Origin: Flavobacterium azooxidireducens
GTDB lineage: Bacteria > Bacteroidota > Bacteroidia > Flavobacteriales > Flavobacteriaceae
Direction: 5' to 3'
Assembly (NCBI RefSeq): GCF_023195775.1
Contig: NZ_CP096205.1
Span: forward strand, 1 to 64,000
Length of the DNA stretch: 64,000 bases
The first letter of the stretch is position 1. Each line of letters starts with the position of its first letter. The notes beneath the pieces were generated by a model, which was not told the origin of the DNA, made no database searches, and worked only from the letters and a program-made list of their open reading frames with translations. Below are positions 34,898-44,123 of the stretch, one piece after another. The position numbers were made by a program, and so were the translations under genes.

Positions 34898-34927
34898 CAA
34901 AATTAACAATTCAGATACATTATACAA
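34898..34927 (-). promoter_or_regulatory. Consensus promoter of the PPIase-MoxR run
   Basis: On the minus strand TTG (34925-34927), a 19-base spacer and TAATTTTG (34898-34905) match the Bacteroidota primary sigma consensus exactly. The start codon at 34842 is about 50 bases beyond the predicted transcript start. Confidence 0.7.
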
Positions 34928-34995
34928 GTATAGCTGCTACTATTAACAAAAATTTATTAACGAAAAATGTTTATACTTTTTTGACTAAGAAATAG

Positions 34996-35003
34996 TATTT
35001 TTG
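34996..35003 (+). promoter_or_regulatory. -7 box of prfC
   Basis: TATTTTTG matches TAnnTTTG and lies 20 bases before the prfC ATG. The -33 element is weak. Confidence 0.5.
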
Positions 35004-35022
35004 CAAACCTTTATAAAGAGAT

Positions 35023-36612
35023 ATGAGTTTTACAGAAGAAATCAAGCGAAGAAGAACTTTTGGAATTATTTCGCACCCCGATGCCGGAAAAACAACCTTA
35101 ACCGAAAAACTGTTGCTTTTTGGTGGTGCAATTCAGGAAGCTGGTGCTGTTAAAAATAACAAAATTAAAAAAGGAGCTACCTCCGATTTTATGGAAATTG
35201 AACGGCAACGTGGAATTTCTGTGGCTACATCGGTACTTGCTTTTAATTATAAAAACAAAAAAATCAACATCTTAGATACGCCTGGTCACAAAGATTTTGC
35301 CGAAGACACGTTTAGAACCTTAACGGCTGTGGACAGTGTGATTGTGGTAATTGATGTTGCAAAAGGTGTTGAGGAACAAACTGAAAAGTTGGTAGAAGTT
35401 TGCCGAATGCGTAACATTCCGATGATTGTTTTTATCAACAAATTAGACCGAGAAGGAAAAGATGCGTTTGATTTGATGGACGAAGTGGAACAAAAACTAA
35501 AACTTAGAGTAACACCATTGAGTTTTCCAATCGGGATGGGCTATGATTTTCAAGGAATTTATAATCTTTGGGAAAAGAACATCAACCTTTTTAGTGGTGA
35601 TAGTAGAAAAAATATAGAAGATACTATTGCATTTTCAGACATTAATAATCCGGAATTAGATAAAATTGTTGGCGAAAAAGCAGCAATAAAACTGAGAGAA
35701 GAATTAGAATTGATTGATGAAGTGTACCCTCCTTTTTCCCGAGAAGAATATCTGGAAGGCGATTTGCAACCCGTATTTTTTGGTTCTGCCTTAAATAATT
35801 TTGGTGTTCGCGAATTGTTGGATTGTTTCATAGAAATTGCTCCTTCTCCACGACCAAAGCATTCAGACACACGTATGGTTGAACCAACGGAACAAAAAAT
35901 GTCTGGATTTGTGTTTAAAATTCACGCCAACATGGACCCGAAACACAGAGACAGATTGGCTTTTATTAAAATTGTTTCCGGAACTTTTGAAAGAAACAAA
36001 CCCTATTCGCATGTGCGATTGAATAAAAGTTTGAAATTTTCGAGTCCAAATGCTTTTTTTGCAGAGAAGAAAGAGATTGTTGATATTTCTTATCCGGGTG
36101 ATATTGTAGGTTTACATGATACAGGAAATTTCAAAATTGGTGATACATTAACTGAAGGAGAAGTAATGAATTTTAAAGGTGTACCGAGTTTTTCGCCGGA
36201 ACATTTTAGATACATCAATAATGCTGACCCGATGAAGTCTAAACAATTGGAAAAAGGAATTGACCAATTAATGGATGAAGGTGTTGCTCAGTTGTTTACC
36301 TTAGAAATGAATAACCGGAAAATTATTGGAACGGTTGGAGCTCTACAATACGAAGTTATTCAGTATCGATTGGAACATGAGTATGGAGCAAAATGTTCGT
36401 ATGAAAATTTCCCTGCACATAAAGCCTGCTGGATAAAACCACAAGATCCAAAAAGTGAGGAGTTTGCAGAGTTTAGAAGAATTAAACAGAAATTTTTGGC
36501 TCATGATAAATTTGGTCAATTGGTGTTTTTAGCCGATTCAGAATTCACTATTCAAATGACGCAAAGCAAATTTCCGACAGTAAAAATGTTTTTTACCTCT
36601 GAAATGGAATAG
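35023..36612 (+). CDS. prfC: Peptide chain release factor 3
   Basis: RF3 is a GTPase that removes RF1/RF2 from the ribosome after termination. The 529 residues have the normal length. G1 is SHPDAGKTTL at 17-26, followed by RQRGISVATSV, DTPGHKDF and NKLD in order, then translation-factor domains II and III. It diverges from the PPIase gene. Confidence 0.96.
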   Translation: MSFTEEIKRRRTFGIISHPDAGKTTLTEKLLLFGGAIQEAGAVKNNKIKKGATSDFMEIERQRGISVATSVLAFNYKNKKINILDTPGHKDFAEDTFRTLTAVDSVIVVIDVAKGVEEQTEKLVEVCRMRNIPMIVFINKLDREGKDAFDLMDEVEQKLKLRVTPLSFPIGMGYDFQGIYNLWEKNINLFSGDSRKNIEDTIAFSDINNPELDKIVGEKAAIKLREELELIDEVYPPFSREEYLEGDLQPVFFGSALNNFGVRELLDCFIEIAPSPRPKHSDTRMVEPTEQKMSGFVFKIHANMDPKHRDRLAFIKIVSGTFERNKPYSHVRLNKSLKFSSPNAFFAEKKEIVDISYPGDIVGLHDTGNFKIGDTLTEGEVMNFKGVPSFSPEHFRYINNADPMKSKQLEKGIDQLMDEGVAQLFTLEMNNRKIIGTVGALQYEVIQYRLEHEYGAKCSYENFPAHKACWIKPQDPKSEEFAEFRRIKQKFLAHDKFGQLVFLADSEFTIQMTQSKFPTVKMFFTSEME

Positions 36613-36624
36613 GTTACAAGAATT

Positions 36625-36644
36625 ATTCTACATTAATGTAGAAT
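36625..36644 (+). terminator. 20-bp palindrome after prfC
   Basis: ATTCTACATTAATGTAGAAT is a perfect palindrome 12 bases after the prfC stop, followed by TAATTTTA. It can form an 8-bp stem with a TTAA loop, so a terminator is likely; a dimeric-regulator site is the alternative. Confidence 0.45.
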
Positions 36645-36707
36645 TAATTTTACATCATTTTTTTCACGAAAAGAGCTTTTAATCGAACTTTTTCAGAAAA
36701 TGATTTA

Positions 36708-36715
36708 TATATTTG
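36708..36715 (+). promoter_or_regulatory. -7 box of the small membrane protein gene
   Basis: TATATTTG is a full TAnnTTTG match 19 bases before ATG 36735. Confidence 0.5.
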
Positions 36716-36734
36716 CAACTTATTAAAATGATTT

Positions 36735-36947
36735 ATGAAAAGTATTTACAAAATTTACATTCTTACATTCTTATTATTGTCTGATTTCGTTCTTTTTGCA
36801 CAACCTGGTGACGATGATGGTAGCGGTGGACTTGAAGGAGATGACACTCCGGCAGCTCCTATTAACGGAAAACTAATTTGGTTAGCAATAGTTAGTATTT
36901 TGTTTGCATTTTACTATTTCAACAAAAGAGTTCAAAAAGCTGATTAA
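36735..36947 (+). CDS. Small protein with signal peptide, Asp/Gly-rich spacer and membrane helix
   Basis: A 70-residue protein: signal peptide ending LLLSDFVLFAQ, an acidic Asp/Gly-rich spacer (PGDDDGSGGLEGDDTP), a PINGKL motif and a C-terminal helix (LIWLAIVSILFAFYYF) with a basic tail. I recall similar short proteins in Flavobacteriaceae near polysaccharide genes, but no function is known to me. It lies 47 bases before the PHP phosphatase gene and may be co-transcribed with it. Confidence 0.7.
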   Translation: MKSIYKIYILTFLLLSDFVLFAQPGDDDGSGGLEGDDTPAAPINGKLIWLAIVSILFAFYYFNKRVQKAD

Positions 36948-36994
36948 CACAATCCTTTTAAAAGTTTTTTTTTAACTACTCATAAATTTCTATT

Positions 36995-37738
36995 TTGATA
37001 TTCTTCAGTAAAAAAAAAACGATTTTAAAAGATTTAATTCCTGATGACTTTGTAGATATTCATTCGCATCTAATTCCAGGAATTGATGATGGAGCTAAAA
37101 CTATTAAAGATTCTCTCAAGTTAATTGGAGAGTTAGAAAAAATTGGATTTTCACAAATTATTACCACTCCGCATGTTTTGCCTTTTGTTTGGAATAATAC
37201 CAAACAAATTATACAAGAAGGTGAATTATCATTACTTGAAGTTCTAAAATCAGTTGATAATAAAGTTTATTTTAAAGCAGCAGCAGAATATATGCTTGAT
37301 AGTTCTCTTTTTGAAAAAATAAAAAAAGAAAAACTATTAACCTTAAAAGACAACTATTTATTAGTTGAGATGTCCTATTTAAATCCGCCAATCCAATTGT
37401 TGGACTATATCTACATGCTTCAAGTGGAGGGATATAAACCCATATTAGCACATCCGGAACGTTACTTATTCTATCACAATAACTTTGATGCTTATTTACA
37501 ATTAAAAAAGTCAGGTTGTCTTTTTCAACTAAATTTACTTTCCACGGTTGGTTATTATGGAAAACATGTTGCTGAAATAAGTGATAAACTATTAAAGAAA
37601 GAACTCATTGACTTTGTGGGTTCTGACATTCACAATCAACGACATATTGATGCACTCAGTGGAAAATTAATCATAAAAGAAATGGCTCCTTTAAAAGAAG
37701 CCATTCATAACAATCAATTATTTAGATTTTCTATTTAA
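36995..37738 (+). CDS. CpsB/CapC-type tyrosine-protein phosphatase (PHP family)
   Basis: A 247-residue manganese-dependent phosphatase of the PHP fold, the type that dephosphorylates capsule BY-kinases. Metal motifs are DIHSHLIPGIDDGA (21-34), TTPHV, LAHPERY and GSDIHN. The start is TTG 36995, with no ATG before the conserved motif; the N-terminus IFFSKKKTILKDLIPDDFVD looks family-like. It ends 21 bases inside the 3' end of the convergent Wzc-like kinase gene, its likely partner. Confidence 0.9.
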   Translation: MIFFSKKKTILKDLIPDDFVDIHSHLIPGIDDGAKTIKDSLKLIGELEKIGFSQIITTPHVLPFVWNNTKQIIQEGELSLLEVLKSVDNKVYFKAAAEYMLDSSLFEKIKKEKLLTLKDNYLLVEMSYLNPPIQLLDYIYMLQVEGYKPILAHPERYLFYHNNFDAYLQLKKSGCLFQLNLLSTVGYYGKHVAEISDKLLKKELIDFVGSDIHNQRHIDALSGKLIIKEMAPLKEAIHNNQLFRFSI

Positions 37739-40111
37739 TATATTTTTGTACCAAGGTAAATTTTCAAATTCTTTGTCTGGTCCATAGCCATAACCGTATC
37801 CGTAACCGTATCCGTATCCATAGCCATAACCATAACCGTAAGTCTTAGCTGGATCAGTTCCATTTAAAATCATGGCCATGTTCGGTAGTTTATGATCTTT
37901 GTTTAATGATTTTGGAATTAATAATGAATGTTTTTTCAAGTAATTAGCTCTAACTACATAGATAAATACATCTGCAAATTTACTAACTAACAAAGTATCT
38001 GTTACCAAACTAACTGGAGCAGTATCTACGACAATATAATCATATTCTGCTTTTAATTTTTCAAACAATTCGGCTATTTTTTTACTATTTAGTAATTCGG
38101 CTGGATTTGGTGGAATAACACCGGAAGGCATTACCCAAAAATCTTTGTGCCCTTCTTGTTTAAAAATGATATCTTCTACTTTTAATTTATCGTTAGACAA
38201 ATAATTACTTAATCCAACATTTCCCTTTATTTTAATATATTCTGTAATTTTGGGATGTCTTAAATCCATTCCAATTAACAGCACTTTTTTGCCATATAAA
38301 GATAGTGTACTAGCTATATTTACAGCAACAAATGTTTTTCCTTCTTTAGGAATTGTAGAGGTCACAAAAATTGTCTTCGCCTTACCTTCGGGTGTTGATG
38401 CCAACATAAAATCAAGATTTGCCAATAAAATTCTGAATGATTCTGCGGTACTTGATCTACTATCTGAAGTCATGATTTCATCACTGGTTTCAGACAAAGG
38501 TATATCTCCTAAGAAGGGTAAATTTAGGTGTTTTTCCAACTCAGTGCGTGAGTGGATTTTTGTATCCAGCATCTGAGCAATATAAATAATTAGAATTGGA
38601 ATAAGTAAACCTATAACAAAAGCTATTAAGTAAATATTTTTTCTATTAGGCGACACTACTCCCAACGAGTAAGAAGTATCAATAACTTTTGCTTTGGGTG
38701 AAGTAACAGCTAATGAAATGGCTGTTTCCTCTTGTTTTTGCCTTAAGTAAAGATATAATGCTTCTTTGATGTTTTGTTGTCTGTCTATTGATCGAAACTT
38801 ACGATCTAAAGTTGGAACTTGTGATACTTTTCCACTGTATTTGGACTCTTGTTGTTGCAGTTGTCTCTTTGATATTAATAACGAGTTTTGCAAATTTTTT
38901 AAACTCTCTCTAATATTTTGTTTGTAGGAAGTAATTTGTTGATCTAAGTTAATGATAGTTGGGTGATTAACAGATGCTCCTTTTATAAATCTATTTCTCT
39001 CTAAAACTAACAGGTTATGTTCATTAATTTGCTCAGAAGCAGTATTATCAATCGGCATAATATTAGATGGGATGGTTTGCTCAACAGAAGAATCTTTGAT
39101 TGAATTTAGCATAAAATCTATGATACTTAAATTCTTTCCGTTTTCAACCAATTCCTTTTCATACTCTGATGAAGTCGACAAATTTAATCCAGCGTCAGAA
39201 ATCAAATCGGTTAAACGATTTTCTCTTTTAAAACGCTCGGCATAACGTTCAACAGTATCAAGTTCTCCAGTGATAATACCTAATCTTTCATTAATAAAAT
39301 CCTGAGTATTTTTAGCGATCAAGTTTTTATCCATCAATGCATCTTCATTGAATTTCGTAACCATTGTATTCAGATAGTCCATCCCTTTTTTAGGCAAAGG
39401 ATTAACTGTTGACAGTTGAATAATACTGGTTCTATCTCCCATTTGAGTAACAGTCATTCTATTTTGGTAAGATGATGCCAAAGAAACTACTGGGCTAATT
39501 TTGATAATTATTGTATTGGTATTAAGGCTGTTATTAGAATTTTTTAAAATTCTCATTTCACCTAAATGCGTTTTTATTGATTCATTAAATGAATATTTTC
39601 TTGCATTTTCTTTTTTGGCGTTGAGAATTTCAAAGTTATTTCCTTCCAAATAGTTAAAATAAAATGTGCCAGATCCTTCGTATAGCTTATCTGTTTTCTG
39701 TTCAAAGACAACGGTAATAGGTGAATCATCATATAACTCTGGAGTTAAAATTCTTCCCTCAGCAAAATAGGCTATATTAAAACCTAGTTCTTTGATAACA
39801 TTTTGAGAAAGTGTTCTTGATTTTAGAATTTGTATTTCGTTTTCAAGGTTACTTTTTTTAACACCTAAAACGCCCAAATCTCCAAAAGCATCGATTTCAG
39901 ATGCTCCTCCTTTTTTATCATCTTTAATTAAAATAGTAGTTGCTAACCCATATTGATTAACTTCATATCTCAAATAGAAATATGCAATTAGCATGCTTAC
40001 TAAAACGGATAATACAATCCATTTCCAATGTTTTAGAAAACGAAATATTTGTTCTGTTATATTAACACTTGAATCTACAGTTTCAGTGGAATTAGAATGG
40101 GTATTTTGCAT
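37718..40111 (-). CDS. Wzc-like polysaccharide co-polymerase and tyrosine autokinase
   Basis: A 797-residue inner-membrane protein controlling chain length and export. It has a Wzz domain between membrane segments at about 33-50 and 490-512, and a cytoplasmic BY-kinase with Walker A TIPKEGKT, Walker A' LLIGMDLRHP and Walker B YIVVDTAPV. The tail has ten Tyr-Gly pairs, an unusually regular form of the Tyr cluster that such kinases autophosphorylate. It follows the Wza-like gene by one base and overlaps the phosphatase gene's 3' end. Confidence 0.93.
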   Translation of the reverse strand: MQNTHSNSTETVDSSVNITEQIFRFLKHWKWIVLSVLVSMLIAYFYLRYEVNQYGLATTILIKDDKKGGASEIDAFGDLGVLGVKKSNLENEIQILKSRTLSQNVIKELGFNIAYFAEGRILTPELYDDSPITVVFEQKTDKLYEGSGTFYFNYLEGNNFEILNAKKENARKYSFNESIKTHLGEMRILKNSNNSLNTNTIIIKISPVVSLASSYQNRMTVTQMGDRTSIIQLSTVNPLPKKGMDYLNTMVTKFNEDALMDKNLIAKNTQDFINERLGIITGELDTVERYAERFKRENRLTDLISDAGLNLSTSSEYEKELVENGKNLSIIDFMLNSIKDSSVEQTIPSNIMPIDNTASEQINEHNLLVLERNRFIKGASVNHPTIINLDQQITSYKQNIRESLKNLQNSLLISKRQLQQQESKYSGKVSQVPTLDRKFRSIDRQQNIKEALYLYLRQKQEETAISLAVTSPKAKVIDTSYSLGVVSPNRKNIYLIAFVIGLLIPILIIYIAQMLDTKIHSRTELEKHLNLPFLGDIPLSETSDEIMTSDSRSSTAESFRILLANLDFMLASTPEGKAKTIFVTSTIPKEGKTFVAVNIASTLSLYGKKVLLIGMDLRHPKITEYIKIKGNVGLSNYLSNDKLKVEDIIFKQEGHKDFWVMPSGVIPPNPAELLNSKKIAELFEKLKAEYDYIVVDTAPVSLVTDTLLVSKFADVFIYVVRANYLKKHSLLIPKSLNKDHKLPNMAMILNGTDPAKTYGYGYGYGYGYGYGYGYGYGPDKEFENLPWYKNILNRKSK
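37781..37840 (-). repeat. Hexanucleotide repeat coding ten Tyr-Gly pairs
   Basis: Sixty bases of tandem TAY-GGN units encode (Tyr-Gly)10 at the kinase C-terminus. Third-base variation gives an imperfect DNA repeat, but units are similar enough for in-frame gain or loss. Confidence 0.9.
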
Positions 40112-40112
40112 G

Positions 40113-40868
40113 TTATTTTGTTAATAATAAAATTGTAGTTATGGCAAACCCGAGAATAGAAATTCCTGCTAAAATATTTGGTCCTATAGCTGTTGAATTA
40201 ATTCTTCTTTTATTGGGTTCAATATATAATACATCATTTTGTGTTAGGTAATAATAAGGTGAATTAATTATAGCTGGATCAGTCATGTCGACTCTAACAG
40301 AAGTTTTAACTCCTTGATCTTCTCTTAAAATTAGAATATTTTCTCGTTTCCCAAATAAAGTCATATCGCCAGCTAATGCAAGAGCCTCAGGAATAGTTAT
40401 TCTATCGCTTTGAATTGTATAACTACCTGGGCTTGAAACTTCACCCAAAATAGTTATCTTATAATTCATAATACGTAAATTGATTACAGGATCTTTTGCT
40501 AATGTTACAATTTTTGATTTTAGCAATTCAATTGTTTGCAATTTTGTTAACCCAGCAACTTTGATACTTCCAAAAACGGGAAACTGAATAAATCCTTCAC
40601 TATCTACCAAATAAGTATTTCGTTGTAATTGTAGACCGCTAGAGATACCTTCCGTACCAATACCAATATTAAAAGGTGCAGACGCTTTTGGTTCAAATGT
40701 TGAAACATTAATATACAATACATCATCAGCCTTGATAACGGGTTCATAATTTGAGTTATTGTTAGACTGTGATTGGTCAATTCCTTGAAAATAGATAACG
40801 TCTTTTTGAGGAACGCATGAAACCATAAAAACCAGTAAAACAAGAACGAGAACAGATTTAATCTTCAT
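40113..40868 (-). CDS. Polysaccharide export lipoprotein (Wza-like)
   Basis: A 251-residue outer-membrane export protein. It has a lipobox MVSC with C18, a polysaccharide-export domain (KADDVLYINVSTFEPKA; YLVDSEGFIQFPVFGSIKVA), an SLBB-type region (KITILGEVSSPGSYTI) and a C-terminal membrane segment (ILGFAITTILLL). It would form the outer-membrane exit with the Wzc-like protein. The 53 bases upstream contain a 10-T run but no clear promoter. Confidence 0.92.
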   Translation of the reverse strand: MKIKSVLVLVLLVFMVSCVPQKDVIYFQGIDQSQSNNNSNYEPVIKADDVLYINVSTFEPKASAPFNIGIGTEGISSGLQLQRNTYLVDSEGFIQFPVFGSIKVAGLTKLQTIELLKSKIVTLAKDPVINLRIMNYKITILGEVSSPGSYTIQSDRITIPEALALAGDMTLFGKRENILILREDQGVKTSVRVDMTDPAIINSPYYYLTQNDVLYIEPNKRRINSTAIGPNILAGISILGFAITTILLLTK

Positions 40869-40921
40869 ATTATTGAAATAAATATTTTGAACTATAAACT
40901 TAACTTTATTATTTTTTTTTT

Positions 40922-42889
40922 TTAACTATCCAATTCCTGAAAAACAGAATTCATGCTTTTAAATTCAGGTACAATTCTTTTCATTTTGGAGACAATTATG
41001 TCATTTGATTTAAGATGAGCATCAATAATTAACTCTTCAACTAAATCACTCACTACATCAAACTCATCACATATTTCTTGAGCAATCATTATCTTGTCAT
41101 GATGTGTAGCTAAGTTTTTGGCCGAATTATTCAGCAATTCTTCATACAACTTTTCTCCCGGACGCAATCCAACAATTTTGATTTTGATTTCTTTATCTGG
41201 CGAATAACCTGCTAAACGAATCATTTTTTTGGCTAAATCAATAATTTTAACGGGTTGACCCATATCAAAAATAAATATTTCGCCACCATTGCCCATAGCT
41301 CCGGCCTCTAAAACCAGCTGACAAGCTTCCGGAATGGTCATGAAATATCTAATAATTTCTGGGTGAGTGATGGTTATTGGCCCACCTTCCTGAATTTGTT
41401 TAGTAAATAAAGGTACTACTGAACCATTTGAACCTAATACATTTCCAAATCGGGTTGTAATGAATTTTGTTTGGTTTTTATCTGAGGATTTTTGATGTTT
41501 AAAATGCATCGATTGAACATACATTTCTGCAATTCGTTTGCTTGCACCCATTACGCTACTTGGATTTACAGCTTTATCAGTTGAAATCATTACAAAACGT
41601 TCAACTTTATGTTTGTGAGCCAAATCTGCCACATTTTTGGTTCCTAACACATTGGTATGAATAGCCTGAGCTGGGTTTTCTTCCATTAAAGGAACATGTT
41701 TGTAAGCTGCAGCATGATAAACAACATCCGGTTTATACTTGGTAAATTTCTTGTCTAAATATTCAAAGTTACGAATGTCGCCTACTAAACATCTAACCGG
41801 ACAATTACTGTTAATTTCGGCAATTTCCAGGTTTAAACTATGCAAGGGCGTTTCGGCTTGATCTAATAAAACAATTAATTTAGGATCAAAACTTAGTACC
41901 TGACGAACAATTTCACTTCCAATAGAACCTGCTGCTCCTGTAATTAAAACGGTTTTTCCTCTCAATTTATTTGAAATAGAATTGGTATCTAAAACGATTG
42001 GTTTTCGCTCTAACAAATCCTGAATTTCAAAGTTTTTAATATTTTTAGAAATCTCTTTTTCATTTTCCCAGTCGGTAATGAGTGGAATGGTATAAACTTT
42101 ATAATTGTAGTCAATACATTCATCTACAATTTGTGACCGTTCTTCTTTGTTCAAACTTTTATCGGCTATAATAAGGGCTTCGGCTTTATTTAATCGCATT
42201 AAAACAGGAATTCTTCTTTTATATTGAAGAATTGGCAAGTCTAAAATACGTTTGGTGTTATTTTGATTTTTTTTATCAATAAAACCAATTAACTTAAATC
42301 GTTGTGGAACCTCAGATTTCAAGGCATTAGCAACAGCAATTGCATTGGCATCAGTTCCATAAATCAATGCGTTTGCTTTAGGGCCTTCTTGAGAGACTGT
42401 AAAATATTTTTCAAATACTTGTTTTACTACTACTCTGTAAAAAAACAATAAGCAAAATGACAAAATAGCTTGGATGAAAATCCCCGTGTTTAAGTAAATT
42501 TTTTGATAGCCACTAACAAGAAAAACAAAATTAAAAACAGCAAAAAATGCCAAAACAGAGGATTGTGAAAAAAATAATTTTAACGCATCAATGTATGAGG
42601 AGTGCCTAATAATTCCGGAATAAGTTCTAAACAACCAGAAAAAGAAAACGTTTACACAAGCATAGAGTGGAACAGCAAACGGAAAATTTTCAGAACGAAT
42701 ATAAAAAAATTTTTCATCTACTTGATTTAGAAAAAAGTAGGTAACCAAACCGGCAAACATAACAAAGGAAAGATCTAGTAACAATACAACCCATCGAGGT
42801 AAATAACCTAGATTTTTAATATTGAAACTCATTCTTAAATTATTAAAATAATTTAGTATATCGCTGATTATGTTATTCTTCTCTTTCAA
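40922..42889 (-). CDS. CapD/PglF-like nucleoside-diphosphate-sugar 4,6-dehydratase
   Basis: A 655-residue membrane enzyme. N-terminal membrane segments (about 28-150) precede a CoA-binding-like domain (NALIYGTDANAIAVANAL) and a short-chain dehydrogenase-like domain with TGAAGSIGSEIV, AAYKHVPLMEENP and VMGASKRIAEMY. Met replaces the usual Tyr of YxxxK, as in PglF/WbpM. Such enzymes turn UDP-GlcNAc into the 4-keto-6-deoxy sugar. The next gene is an aminotransferase that can use this product. Confidence 0.93.
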   Translation of the reverse strand: MKEKNNIISDILNYFNNLRMSFNIKNLGYLPRWVVLLLDLSFVMFAGLVTYFFLNQVDEKFFYIRSENFPFAVPLYACVNVFFFWLFRTYSGIIRHSSYIDALKLFFSQSSVLAFFAVFNFVFLVSGYQKIYLNTGIFIQAILSFCLLFFYRVVVKQVFEKYFTVSQEGPKANALIYGTDANAIAVANALKSEVPQRFKLIGFIDKKNQNNTKRILDLPILQYKRRIPVLMRLNKAEALIIADKSLNKEERSQIVDECIDYNYKVYTIPLITDWENEKEISKNIKNFEIQDLLERKPIVLDTNSISNKLRGKTVLITGAAGSIGSEIVRQVLSFDPKLIVLLDQAETPLHSLNLEIAEINSNCPVRCLVGDIRNFEYLDKKFTKYKPDVVYHAAAYKHVPLMEENPAQAIHTNVLGTKNVADLAHKHKVERFVMISTDKAVNPSSVMGASKRIAEMYVQSMHFKHQKSSDKNQTKFITTRFGNVLGSNGSVVPLFTKQIQEGGPITITHPEIIRYFMTIPEACQLVLEAGAMGNGGEIFIFDMGQPVKIIDLAKKMIRLAGYSPDKEIKIKIVGLRPGEKLYEELLNNSAKNLATHHDKIMIAQEICDEFDVVSDLVEELIIDAHLKSNDIIVSKMKRIVPEFKSMNSVFQELDS

Positions 42890-42959
42890 AATTTATTCTT
42901 TATTCAAACCATTTTAACATGTAAAAGTAAGATTTATTTTTTTAATTCTTAAAAAAATC

Positions 42960-44102
42960 TTAATTTTTAAAAACATCATTAATTAAATCCGTAATTCTAG
43001 CTCTATCTTGATCTGATAAGTTTGAGCCAGAAGGCAAACAAAGTCCATTTAAGAACAAATTTTCAGAAATTTTCCCTCCATAATATGGATATTTCTCAAA
43101 AATTGGTTGCAAATGCATTGGTTTCCACAGAGGCCTACACTCAATGTTTTCTGCTTCCATCGCTAAACGAAGTTTTTCACTAGTTACGCCATTGGTTTGA
43201 TTAGCATCTATCACAATACAACTTAACCAATGATTGGAAAAATAGTGCTCGTTAGGTTCAGAAAAAACAGTAACGCCATCAATCGAGGAAAATAGATTTT
43301 TGTAGAAATCGTGCATTTTTCTTCTCAACGCAACATGGTCATCAAGCACTTCCATTTGACCACGTCCGATTCCTGCACAAATGTTACTCAAACGATAATT
43401 ATAACCAATTTCACTGTGTTGATAATGTGGGGCAGCATCCCGGGCTTGTGTAGCTAAAAAAACTGTTTTTTCTTTATCAACTTTTGTAGAAGTAACTAAT
43501 GCACCTCCTCCTGATGTGGTTATGATTTTGTTGCCGTTAAAAGACAAAGCGGCCAATTGACCAAAAGTGCCACATTTTTTTCCGTGGTAGGTGCTTCCTA
43601 AAGCCTCTGCACTATCTTCTAAAACGGGAATATCATATTTTTGTGCAACTGCCATCACTTCTTTCACTTTAAAAGGCATACCGTATAAATGCACCGCAAT
43701 AATGGCTTTTGGTTTCTTTCCTTTTGCAATTCGGTCAACAATAGCTTCCTCAAGAGCAATTGGACAAATATTCCATGTTTCCGATTCACTGTCTACAAAA
43801 ACCGGAATTGCACCAAGGTAAGCAATCGGATTAGCTGAAGCAGAAAAAGTCATACTTTGACAAATTACCTCATCGCCCGGTCGAACATTCAACAGAATCA
43901 AACCCAAGTGCAAAGCAGCTGTACCGGAACTCAAAGCAGCCACGTGATGTGTATCGCCTAAATAGCTTTCTAAATCTAACTCAAAACCCGTTACGTTTGG
44001 TCCAAGAGGTGCTACCCAATTGGCTTCAAATGCCTCATTCACATAGTGTTGCTCTCGTCCCCCCATGTGAGGTGAAGAAAGCCATATTTTTGGTTTATTC
44101 AT
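42960..44102 (-). CDS. DegT/DnrJ/EryC1/StrS aminotransferase (PglE-like)
   Basis: A 380-residue PLP enzyme that would aminate the 4-keto sugar made by the dehydratase. It starts IWLSSPHMGGREQHYVNEAF, a typical PglE-class start, has the PLP Lys at K192 (SFNGNKIITTSGGG) and the EDSAEALGS motif. The product would be UDP-4-amino-4,6-dideoxy-GlcNAc, the precursor of bacillosamine-type sugars. It is followed by a phosphoglycosyl transferase gene. Confidence 0.92.
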   Translation of the reverse strand: MNKPKIWLSSPHMGGREQHYVNEAFEANWVAPLGPNVTGFELDLESYLGDTHHVAALSSGTAALHLGLILLNVRPGDEVICQSMTFSASANPIAYLGAIPVFVDSESETWNICPIALEEAIVDRIAKGKKPKAIIAVHLYGMPFKVKEVMAVAQKYDIPVLEDSAEALGSTYHGKKCGTFGQLAALSFNGNKIITTSGGGALVTSTKVDKEKTVFLATQARDAAPHYQHSEIGYNYRLSNICAGIGRGQMEVLDDHVALRRKMHDFYKNLFSSIDGVTVFSEPNEHYFSNHWLSCIVIDANQTNGVTSEKLRLAMEAENIECRPLWKPMHLQPIFEKYPYYGGKISENLFLNGLCLPSGSNLSDQDRARITDLINDVFKN

Positions 44103-44123
44103 TTATTTTATTTTTATAGCTCT

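Noticed and set aside
37781..37840. Possible CRISPR-like short repeat
   Set aside because: The units are six bases, contiguous and in frame, coding Tyr-Gly; there are no spacers.
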